Made by a program: the position numbers and the translations under genes. Shown in pieces: positions 1 through 7,787 of a stretch of 16,651 nucleotides of DNA. The notes beneath the pieces are model-generated. The model had not been told where the DNA came from. It did no database searches and saw nothing but the letters and a program-made list of their open reading frames with translations. The stretch's first letter is position 1; each line of letters opens with the position of its first letter. This DNA is from Lunasporangiospora selenospora (taxonomy: Eukaryota; Mortierellomycota; Mortierellomycetes; Mortierellales; Mortierellaceae), in the NCBI GenBank assembly GCA_015680635.1, contig JAABOA010000285.1:1-16651 (forward strand). Direction: 5' to 3'.

Positions 1-492
1 AGCCGTCCATCTACATCGACTATCCAACCGTTCTCTCCTTCTTTCCTTCTCCTTCTTCTTTCGATCAAGGTGGAGTGTGTCTCTTCTCTTTTGTGCCCAT
101 GTCCCTGTCATGCTTGTGCCGGTTGCCCCAGCCCAGCACTCCATCCTCCGAATCCTTACATCCACTTCCTCTCTTTCTTCCTCTCCTTCTTCCTCTCCTT
201 CTTCCTCCTCCTCGTGTTCGTGCTCTTCCTGCTCATCCCCTTTGTGCTGCCATCCAGTATGTGCTCCTCTGCTGGCGCACAACCTGTCCTTCCTCCTTTT
301 CTAGCTGTCCGGCACCACTGTCTTTGGAACTCTACCAGGCATTAGCAATTTTAAGCTCGCAAACCTTTTTTTGATTCGTTTGCTACACCCGTACGTGGGC
401 TGTGTACTGCTTTTTGATTTCTTTTCTTTCTTCTGTTGTCTGTTTGTTTGTTCAGCGCCAGTATTGCTGTGTGTTTTTAGGATTGAGCGAGT
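1..492. other. Low-complexity flank downstream of the CLASRP stop; no gene supported
   Basis: This stretch holds the presumed 3' UTR of the minus-strand CLASRP gene (about 490 down to 350) and then a strongly pyrimidine-rich plus strand (about 30-60 and 160-235, CTTCTTCCTC-type runs). All three plus frames stay open around 70-350, which is what a CT-rich tract produces by chance. One minus frame reads as a Glu-rich run (about 235-155) followed by a Lys/Arg-rich run to the window edge. I could not link it to a start, a family or convincing splice sites. A neighbouring gene's UTR or promoter is plausible, but I see no supportable coding sequence. Confidence 0.5.
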
Positions 493-980
493 CTATCGTC
501 GCCTCGTCCCTCGTCCCTGTCCCTGTCTCGCACGAGACCGAGACCGAGACCGGGACCGAGATTTGGACCTGGATCTGGACCTTGACCTCGACCTCGACCT
601 AGACTTGGATCTTGACCTGGACCGTGGTCCACGCCCGTGCCGGACACGTCGGCGAGCTCGCTCCATTGACCTCGAGCGTGATCGACTCCTTCTCCGGTCA
701 ACTCCTCGTCTAGAGTCGCGGTTGTAGCCCTCACGCCGTGATCGACTATTCGATCGGCTTCTAGATCCCTGTCGATGGTTGGCCAGACGACCCCGGGCTC
801 TTCCTGGACTTTTGCTTCTACTTCTACTCTTGCTCCTACTTTTACTTCTACCCCATTTCCGGCTCTTGCTCCGGCTTGATGGTTTGGCAAGTCTATGACG
901 CGAGTGTGAACGTGAAAGTGACCGAGACCGTGAACGTGACCGAGACCGAGAACGCGATCGTGGCAGAGACCGCGAACGGT
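493..980 (-). repeat. RS-dipeptide coding repeat in the CLASRP C-terminus
   Basis: Read on the minus strand, 545-615 and 800-970 are alternating CGN/AGR and TCN/AGY codons giving SRSRSKSRSR-type runs. The hexamer is degenerate at third positions (CGGTCT, AGGTCG, AGGTCA), so the dipeptide repeat is kept at the protein level rather than being a fresh DNA expansion. RS domains are phosphorylated by SR-protein kinases and mediate spliceosomal contacts. The opposite strand reads as Arg-Asp and Leu-Asp runs, which is a shadow of the real frame. Confidence 0.85.
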
Positions 981-3653
981 TTCGTCTTGTTGCATGACTA
1001 GTTCTGGCGCTGTCGCGCCCTTGACTGTGCCCTGGGCTCCTACTCCTCGATCTCTCTCGTTCAGATTGTCTCCTATTCTCTCTCTGTGCATCGCCACGAC
1101 CATCGTATAGCCCGTCTTTGCTCTGGCCACTTTCACCATCGGGATGGTCACCATCGTCTCCACTGGGCTGACCCTGGGAAACTGGGCGGGTTACAACGAT
1201 GCCAGAACCTTGTCTTGCTGGGGAAAGCTCTTGGCCCTTTTCCTTCTCCTGTCGACGGAGCCCACTGCTCCGAGCTATAGATAAACAATCCATGCACCCG
1301 ATTCATATCTTAGTCTGAAACCCTTGACACACACACGCCCCTCCCACGCTTGATTAAGAATATAAAGACAACACAACACAGGAGGCGTTCGAGAATACAT
1401 TACCTGACTGGGCAAGGCCTTGGCGCATCCTTTCCTTTAGCTTTTCAGCAAGGCTCATTTTCATCGACTTGGCACTCGAGGGTGCTGAACTTTGAATTAC
1501 CCCTTTCGGCTCGAGTGTGCGGCCTGCAACAGCCTGAAAATTGGCTTTTGTAGGCTGTTCGTGTACCTCGTCCACATAGGCATCGTGACTGCCACGCGAG
1601 GAGCCTGGAGGCGATCCTTTAAACTCTACAATAAACTCGACATTTCCTCTCTCTGGCGACTCGGACCCAGATCGTGAAGGGCCACTGTAAAGAAAGAGAT
1701 TTGCGCATGTAGACAGTCAGCATGCAGCTGCACATAAAAAACTCTGCTCTACTTGTTGCTCACCATCGTCTCTCTCTCTCTCTTCCTTTTCTTTCTTTCT
1801 TTCTTTCTTGCATATCATACCTCTCTGCATAAGGCTCATACGAGGGGCTGGAGCGCCGCGATCCTCTGTAATGCGAGTCTTGAGAGTGTCTCCGATAAGT
1901 TCGTGAGCTCCTTGGCCTTGTGGGGCCTTCAGACGCTGCATCCATTGCTTCAATCTCAGATGTCTTTAGCGGTTTCTTCCCTGCCATTGTCCGCTCAAGG
2001 TTCTATGCTCATCAGAAATAGCATTGGAGGCAAAAGTTTAGAATTTCAGAGTGACTTACACACATCCTTGGCCAGCTCGAGTAGAGTCCGGTACTTACCA
2101 CAGCCGTCACTTTTAATTGCTTGACCCGAGACTCTTGCTCCTTCTTGGCAATCTTTAGATAGCGATAGTAGTGTTTGACAGAGTACTCTTCACCGAGTCT
2201 GTCTAGAAAGTCTCTGTCCTTTGCCGAAAGCTCGTCTAAATGGTCGAGTATGTTCTCTTCTTCAATCGCTGCTGCTTCCCGATCCATTGAATGAGGTCCC
2301 AACTCTCCTGCCTCGTCTGCCTGTGCAACCTTTGTCCCATAATCAAAATGGAACGGATTTGCCGCCATTCCTGACGTAGCTCCAGTGTCTGATTTCCTAT
2401 ACATTCGTGGGAAAATGAAAAAAAAAGACAACCAAGAGAGTGTTGCAAATATTCATTTTAGAATAGACAAGTGCGGAATAAATCAAGGCAAATTCTATCC
2501 TGTAGATACATAGTCTTGATCTGCGAGTACCCCGGAGATTTAATGCAGTCTTCTCATACCTTTCGGTAGTTTTTCCAATGAGGGCGTGATGGCGCGCAAC
2601 GAGATCGTTCCACTCTTCCTCATTGTCTACAATACACTGCTCTTCAGACACTAATACCCCCCCCCCCAATAAAAAACAAACAGGTTAAGAGCGCGTGGTT
2701 AGCTAAAGGTAAGCATATATCAGTGAATAATGGCAAGACATATAAGGTACTCCACGTACATCCAAGACGAGCCTTATCGACTAGATCTTGCCACCTCTCG
2801 AACCGAAGTTCATCGCCTATGCCATCCTCGTCCCTCTCAATTCTTAGTCCTGACTCGACCATTGGACGTGGGTCGCTTGGGAGAAAGTCCAACAGAGCTC
2901 TGCCATCGAATCGGTCAATCTTGACTGACGAGTCGCCTGGCCAAGGCATCCTAAAATACAATGTTGGTCAGAAAATGATACTAAAAAAAAAACGGCGTGC
3001 GCATGCTCCTCTTTGCATACGAGTTCAAAAGATAGACTTACAGATTATCAGAGTCCTCATGAAACGAATACATCTCTGGATTTGTTACTATAATCTCAAC
3101 CCATGTATTGTCAGAATCCGAAAAATAAAATAAAATATCTATTCGTACACATACAGAGAAAGATAGGGGGGAGGGGAGAGAGCGCCTATCAACCTACCAA
3201 GCTTCGAAGCTGTGCCAGAGACTCGTAGCAATTGCATTGGATCGCCTAGCTAAGAAAAAGTTCAAAATTGAGCCATCTGTTAGGCAAGTCTTGAACGCCA
3301 ATAGAAAAAAAAATAAAAATACAACAACTATTCGGCGGCCCTAGGGACCACACACTTACGCGAGACTCATAGTAAGCGCGTCGCCGCTGTGCGCGCCGTC
3401 TCGTATTTTCAAGGAGATCCTTGATACGTTTCTCTTCCTTGACTACACTGAAAATAGTAAAAGTAACAAAAAGTTGGTCACAATGTCATTCATGGGCCAC
3501 ATTTGTAATTTTTTTTGGGGGAGGGGGCATGAAGGGAGGGGTTCCATTGTTTTTTTTGTGTCAAGATCATCAAGGGTCCAGAACACTTTTTTTCCTGCTG
3601 CATTCGACAATGCAGTGTGTTGGGCTGAGGATGGTGACATACGTTTTCCACAT
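493..3653 (-). CDS. CLASRP: CLASRP/SWAP-family SR protein (splicing regulator), 10 coding exons
   Basis: CDS is complement(join(493..1274,1404..1684,1821..2002,2099..2396,2560..2650,2760..2950,3042..3087,3198..3249,3360..3447,3643..3653)), which gives 673 codons plus TAG with all phases consistent. The start is ATG TGG AAA AC, then an intron, then T GTA GTC. The resulting N-terminus aligns without gaps to animal CLASRP from MW to the RRRAYYE motif (residues 25-31). Next come LGDPMQLLRVSGTASKL (34-50), MPWPGD...IDRFD (67-81) and SEEQC (131-135), all hallmarks of the SWAP N-terminal (DRY_EERY) domain. Residues 160-260 are acidic and helical, about 305-320 contain SPSYEPYAE, and 396-413 contain MSLAEKLKERMRQGLAQS. 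The rest is an Arg/Ser domain, densest over the last 160 or so residues. Family members are nuclear and regulate alternative splicing; the animal protein binds CLK4 kinase. The intron between exons 3 and 4 has an alternative in-frame acceptor. Length is close to that of the human protein. The identification is very firm; the first 11-nt coding exon is the least certain part. Confidence 0.93.
2657..2667 (-). repeat. C11 (G11 on the transcript) beside a 3' splice site
   Basis: Eleven consecutive C on the plus strand lie in the CLASRP intron 2651-2759. In the transcript this is a run of 11 G, separated from the TTAG acceptor (AG at 2652-2651) by only a few bases, with the U-rich tract on its far side. 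It interrupts the normal polypyrimidine-to-AG layout. Length variation and sequencing slippage are both likely here. Confidence 0.8.
3517..3541 (+). other. G-quadruplex motif in CLASRP intron 1
   Basis: The plus strand has four G-runs of 5, 5, 3 and 4 with loops of 1, 6 and 1 bases, which meets the usual G3+N1-7 pattern. It lies on the template strand of CLASRP intron 1 (3448-3642). The transcript is therefore C-rich here, and any quadruplex would form in the DNA template, not the RNA. Confidence 0.65.
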
Positions 3654-3849
3654 GCTGGACAAGTGTGAGGAGGAGAAATCCAATGCCTTTTTTTTGAATC
3701 CAGAATCCCGAGATGGATGAATGCACAAGGATCGAGTGATGAGACGCCAGAACAAAAAGGGAGAAAAAGGAAAAAAAGAAAAAAAGAGAGACTGAAAAAA
3801 AAAGGTTTGTATTGCAATTTGACGGGCCGCACACACTACCAACCCTTCT
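3654..3849. other. Intergenic: CLASRP upstream region and 3' UTR of the membrane-protein gene
   Basis: Two genes on the same strand are only 196 bp apart. The middle (about 3755-3805) is a purine-rich run on plus (AAAAAGGAAAAAAAGAAAAAAAG), so it is a strong T/C tract on the transcribed strand, typical of the TSS-proximal region of fungal promoters. I found no clear TATA box or canonical AATAAA. Confidence 0.5.
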
Positions 3850-5042
3850 CTATGCTCGTTCCCACTCGTCGTCTTCCATATCCCTTTGGTCGTTCTCGCT
3901 TTCCATATCTTCGTTCGCTCGACTGAATCGTCCTCGACCGCGTGAATGCCCAGTCATCGTCCGTGGCTGCTGCGATACTGATGCCTGTTGTCGCTTTCTG
4001 GAAAGAAAAGGGGACGCGTCGGGCGAACTGCCCACATAATCTCCGTGGTAGCGGACCCCATCGTCTGAATCGTCCTCCTCCAGGGACCGAGCCCTGCGTT
4101 GATCCCACTCGTCAACATCAACTACCTTCTTATCCTGATCTGCCCCAACAGCTGCCATCAACAGCTGCGCTATCCATGTAGCCGAGCCTGCAAATAGACA
4201 ACAGTGGCGAAAAGGATGTTAGTCTTGTATAGCTTCAGTAATCGAGAAGAGATGTTTCAAACCACATGCTGCTTACCCCCAACGACAATGCCAATGATGG
4301 CTGCAATGGTAAAAAAAGAGTAGACGGGCAAAAATGCTTTGCAGATATCGCGCATCATCTCGTAGGGGCCTCGCGAAACCTCCACAAAGGCATCCACTGG
4401 AGCTTTGAACGTCCAAGCTACAGTACCCCAAATAGCAACCAAACTCCATCTTATTATCCGGAATGACAAGAGTATCATTGCCTGGATAATCGGCCAAATA
4501 TGAGAGTTCTGTGGTGGTGCTCCCGGTTGGTCATTCCTATGTGACTGAGAGTTGGCAAAGGCTGTGGACGACAAGGGTTGACGAGAAGGCACGACTTTTT
4601 CTGCCGAAAGACTGTCGGCAGTGTTTGGAGGTGGAGAAGGGGCCAAGGGTGGCTGGACCATGACAATGGATGGAGGCGGTTGAAAATTCTCGTGTTGTTG
4701 TTGAGAAAAGTCCATGTCGCCTACTGAGGCCCACTTGGGTTCGAGTCCCTTGGTGGATGACTCTTCAATGGTCGTATCCTGGAGGTTATGAGGTTGAGTC
4801 TGAATGGAGCGAGTACCTTCATTGTCGCCCTGGAAGGGTCGCGCAGGTTCCTTGACCTGGTTTGCAGAGAGGACGTTGGGTACAGAGTACGCTGCAGCCG
4901 AGAGGAAGAGGACTATTGCAGAGAGAATCCAGCACCGTCCAACGGTTGGTTCTTGCTCGTGAGCCAACTCGACATACTCGGTCGAGTTGTGTGATGCTGA
5001 TGTCCGCATTGACGCTCTTGACTTTCTCGGCTCGCTGGACAT
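3850..5042 (-). CDS. Unrecognised membrane protein, about three hydrophobic segments
   Basis: CDS is complement(join(3850..4187,4277..5042)), 367 codons plus TAG. The intron (4276-4188) has a GTAAGC donor and TTTGCAG acceptor. The splice joins GGG-G to GC and carries the last hydrophobic segment across the junction, which supports the join. I do not recognise the family. Residues 1-35 are polar (Ser/Arg then acidic). Residues 37-57 are a clear hydrophobic segment. Residues 60-180 are low-complexity Pro/Gln/Ser-rich. Residues 181-210 (IWPIIQAMILLSF...) and 236-268 (FLPVYSFFTIAAIIGIVVGG...) are hydrophobic, with an amphipathic linker between them. The C-terminal 100 residues are soluble and charged, alternating acidic and Arg-rich patches and ending DMEDDEWERA. 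The layout suggests an integral ER, nuclear-envelope or other endomembrane protein, but this is inference. The first ATG after a long non-coding stretch was taken as start. Confidence 0.78.
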
Positions 5043-5537
5043 GGCCTGTTCTAGGATCGTTTCTCAAAAGCTGTAGATTCGACAAAAAGGAGGAAATTGC
5101 TTTCAATCAAATTATCAATGTCAAAAGTGGGCAAATTGATTGGGCAATCAAATAAATGAGAGAGAGATGGATCATATTTTGCTCTCGTGGGGAGCGAGGG
5201 GTCCTGCGCCATTCTCGCACATGCTCCCCATGACATAATACGTGCACCGGTCCCGCCATTTATGTTGACCGAGAGAACAAAAATACATCCGCAGCATCGT
5301 TCTGGCATTGCATCCAAAAGTATCAATTTTCCCTTTTCGACTACCACTTTGCTCCCCTAGCAATTGGACCTGTCCAGAAGCCCGCCTCCTTTCGAGACAG
5401 CTACCCAACTGCATGACCACTGACCACTTTGGCAGCATGTAAAATCACCACACTGGTTCTTTTCCTTCTGAATACCGCCGAGCGTCAGTGCCCTGTTGTA
5501 TGGTGCTACTAAAGCGGTTGAGACTCTCTTTGCAACT
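5043..5537. other. Intergenic: upstream of the membrane-protein gene, downstream of the hydrolase
   Basis: This 495-bp stretch has no supportable gene; open frames here are short and lack family resemblance. The part nearest the membrane-protein start is AT-rich and contains a CCAAT-type palindrome (5136-5151). The sequence CAATCAAAT also occurs twice (5104-5112 and 5145-5153). The part next to 5537 is the expected 3' UTR of the hydrolase. Confidence 0.5.
5136..5151. promoter_or_regulatory. Palindrome TTGATTG-GG-CAATCAA with CCAAT core
   Basis: Perfect 7-bp arms flank a GG spacer about 95-110 bp upstream of the ATG at 5042. ATTGG on the plus strand is CCAAT on the minus (coding) strand, a distance and orientation typical of a CCAAT-binding (HAP/NF-Y) site. 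This is a motif-based prediction only. Confidence 0.4.
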
Positions 5538-5542
5538 TTATT
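5537..5542 (-). terminator. AATAAA overlapping the hydrolase stop codon
   Basis: On the minus strand the last codons read AAA TAA A, so an AATAAA hexamer spans the stop codon of the hydrolase gene. It is the only canonical poly(A) hexamer I see close to this 3' end. It would imply a very short 3' UTR if used, and it may be coincidental. Confidence 0.3.
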
Positions 5543-7177
5543 TGGATTGACCCCAAGTACGAGTGATAATTTCTAGGATAGCCTTGTCGAAAATTGGTGG
5601 GTTGTCAAGGTAAAGGTGGTGACCCGCATCAGGAACAAATGAAATAACAGTTGGTGTGCTCATCTTCTTCATCGCCTTCTCTGCCGCTCGGTGGTCCATC
5701 CAGTCATGCTCTCCATCTACAAAGAAATGTTGACAACAGTTAGCGGATCTATTTCTTTCTTTTCTTTGTCTACACGAAACATGCAGTGGTCAGTCACCAT
5801 CAACCTACATAGGAAAGCGGTGGGCATCTTGAGATCTTTAAGACGATCCATGAGCGGCCATCGTGCATAAGCTCCAGGTGCAAGAATCGTGGACATGGCA
5901 TATTCACCACTACCACTCTTTGAAGAAATGTGATAAATATAGTTGTTGAGATCCTATAAATACAGAGTGATCCGTGGGTTAGCGAAAAGATGTTTGTCTG
6001 GCATTATACTATCCATTGACATGACCCCAAAAGACATACGCGAAGCTCGGCCTCTTCCAGGAAAGCGAAGCGGCGGGATGTATAAGCGGCGACTAGTGAT
6101 GGTCCGAAAGGTCCCGTCCAGCGCATGATTGACTGCGGTGTGATATTACGTTCCCAGGCCCCCATAGCCATTCTTCTGAACAATGAGCCTGGTGGTGGTG
6201 GTGTCGTAGATCTGGGGGCTGCTGCTTCGGGTGCAACCCTGGAGCTGATTTCGGCATCATCGGAGGCTTGCGGTGGTGGTGGGAGTGGGGCATTTTGAGC
6301 TTCTGGGTTCTCTGGAATACCAACTAGTAAGAGATGGGGGGGGGAAGCACGGTCAGTCTCGCTTGGCATCTGATTGGATGAGTAATTCTCAAAGATGCAT
6401 TTTTAGGGGCTATCACTTACCAGGACTGACGAGGATGAGCTTCTCTACTCGATCGGGGTGCTTGAGTGCGTAAACAGCAGAGAGATAGCCCCCGAGAGAG
6501 TGTCCAACCAGTACAAACTTTTCAATCTGCTGCTTCTCACGCCATTCTTCTAGAGCAGAGATGAAAAAGTCTTCAGCATCCTCGACCACCTTCTTGACTG
6601 GCACCTTGGAGGAGTGTCGAAAGTTAAAGTCTGGTCGTGAACTGCCGCCCATGCCCAACCAGTCAATGGCATAGATCTTGGCATTGGGGATTTGAGACAG
6701 ACTGAAGTAATTCCTGTAAAAAAATCCAAGTCCAGCACCAAATCCGTGGCAGATGACAATCGCTCGTTCTCCAGGTGCTGGAGGTGAGATCATCGAATCC
6801 TCCTCACCCAAACTTCGAATGTCGAGATGCGTCTGTGCGACTGGAGTCCGGCCTTGATCATCTGACCCCTTGTCATGCTCTTCCACAGCGGCTTCGGAAG
6901 TGTCAATGGCTGAAGGCTCGGTTTTGTTCTGGTGGATGATTAACGTGTTTATGGCTCTCTTTTTGCCAGAGAGATGAACAAGGCCAACTCGGGCCACAGT
7001 CGAGTTGGTGTCAGCATTTGTAGAGGTGACGCCCTTGAAAGAAAAGAACTGGAGACGAGAGAGCAATCGAGCTTCGGAAATACGGGCTTGTTCATGATCG
7101 CATCGGCTCCACCAGGTCTGGAAAGCGCCCCACCTGGAGTGAATCCCTGGGGCGACAGGAAGATTATCAGTAGGCAT
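5538..7177 (-). CDS. CLD1/ABHD4/ABHD5-type alpha/beta hydrolase (probable phospholipase)
   Basis: CDS is complement(join(5538..5716,5809..5953,6040..6323,6421..7177)), 454 codons plus TAA. All donors and acceptors are GT-AG and phases close. The N-terminus has the Trp-rich WGAFQTWW helix typical of ABHD4/5 proteins. Catalytic features are HGFGAGLGFF (144-153, oxyanion-hole HG), the GHSLGG nucleophile elbow with Ser227, GEHDWMD (Asp400 or Asp403) and AGHHLYLDN with His428. H428-x4-D433 matches the HX4D acyltransferase-like motif of this family. The order is hydrolase core, a cap with a low-complexity Pro/Ala-rich insert (about 260-300), then the C-terminal core. Yeast CLD1 is a mitochondrial cardiolipin-specific deacylase. 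ABHD4 acts on N-acyl phospholipids; animal ABHD5 lacks the nucleophile, whereas here it is present. A CLD1-like lipase is the best call. The frame stays open upstream to an ATG at 7498, so a 107-residue N-terminal extension cannot be excluded. I prefer 7177 because the upstream stretch looks like a CT-rich leader. Confidence 0.9.
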
Positions 7178-7611
7178 AATGGGGAAGCGAAAGCGTGGGC
7201 GGAGGATTAGGCGTGGAATGGTGGCAAGTGGGAGTAGGAGGAGGAGGAGGAGAGCGATGAGGTTCAAGAACGGTCGAATGCAGGAGAGGCCCAGTTTGAA
7301 AAGCAGAGAGGAATGAAGGAATGAAGGGTGTGGTGAATGTTGGTGTTTGATTGCAAATGAAGATTGAGCAAAAGAGAGATAGTGGGGGGAAATAGATCGC
7401 CCGAGGTTTTTATTTGGAGTCAGATTGAAAAGGGGCGAAGCAAAAAAAGGAAAAAAAATAAGTGGAGGGCAAGTGACGATTAGAGAGAGTCCACGCACGC
7501 CGTGCGTAGCTGCCGGACCGATCGATAGACGTCTATATCCAATTGGGATATCATAGCAGTCCCTAGTCCTTGATCACATAGTCTGCTGCCCTTTTTCTCT
7601 TTCTTTCCGCC
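7178..7611. promoter_or_regulatory. Divergent (shared) promoter region
   Basis: The hydrolase (minus) and the DUF2470 gene (plus) are transcribed away from this 434-bp gap. About 7200-7490 is strongly CT-rich on the minus strand and reads like the hydrolase 5' leader. The core control region is probably 7500-7600, with CCAATTGG at 7539-7546 and a perfect 12-bp palindrome at 7525-7536. The plus side then has a CTTTTTCTCTTTCTTTCC tract running up to the CGCCATG start at 7612. No obvious TATA box. Confidence 0.55.
7525..7546. promoter_or_regulatory. Paired palindromes: ATAGACGTCTAT and CCAATTGG
   Basis: ATAGACGTCTAT (7525-7536) is a perfect 12-bp palindrome with a GACGTC (CRE/bZIP-like) core. 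Three bases later CCAATTGG (7539-7546) is an 8-bp palindrome offering a CCAAT box in both directions. Both sit 65-90 bp upstream of the plus-strand ATG, in the gap between divergent genes. Factor identities are inferred from the motifs. Confidence 0.5.
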
Positions 7612-7754
7612 ATGTTGCAGCTACCCTTGTGGTCACCAGTCCTCTGGGGCCAGTGTCTTGGCAGAGTTGTCTGCAAGATTGTGACGTGCTTGCTTGGTTC
7701 AAGGATTCGAGTCGGACTCTTCATCTCGTCTCAATCCTTGTTTCTTCGATATTT

Positions 7755-7787
<33 letters not shown>

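Noticed and set aside
1-240. Minus-strand Glu-rich then Lys/Arg-rich open frame running off the window edge
   Set aside because: Purine-rich DNA gives Glu, Lys and Arg in the stop-free frames by composition. I could not link it to an upstream exon or start.
70-374. Three overlapping plus-strand frames rich in Leu/Ser/Pro/Phe
   Set aside because: All three frames are open at once because the DNA is CT-rich; there is no family resemblance and no convincing start.
371-727. Plus-strand frame with RDRDRD and LDLDLD runs
   Set aside because: It is antisense to the CLASRP RS domain, whose frame is fixed by nine in-phase upstream exons.
477-1163. Second minus-strand frame over the CLASRP exon 10 region
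   Set aside because: It reads Gly/Val/His/Asp-rich repeats, an out-of-frame shadow of RS codons; only the frame ending at 493 joins exon 9.
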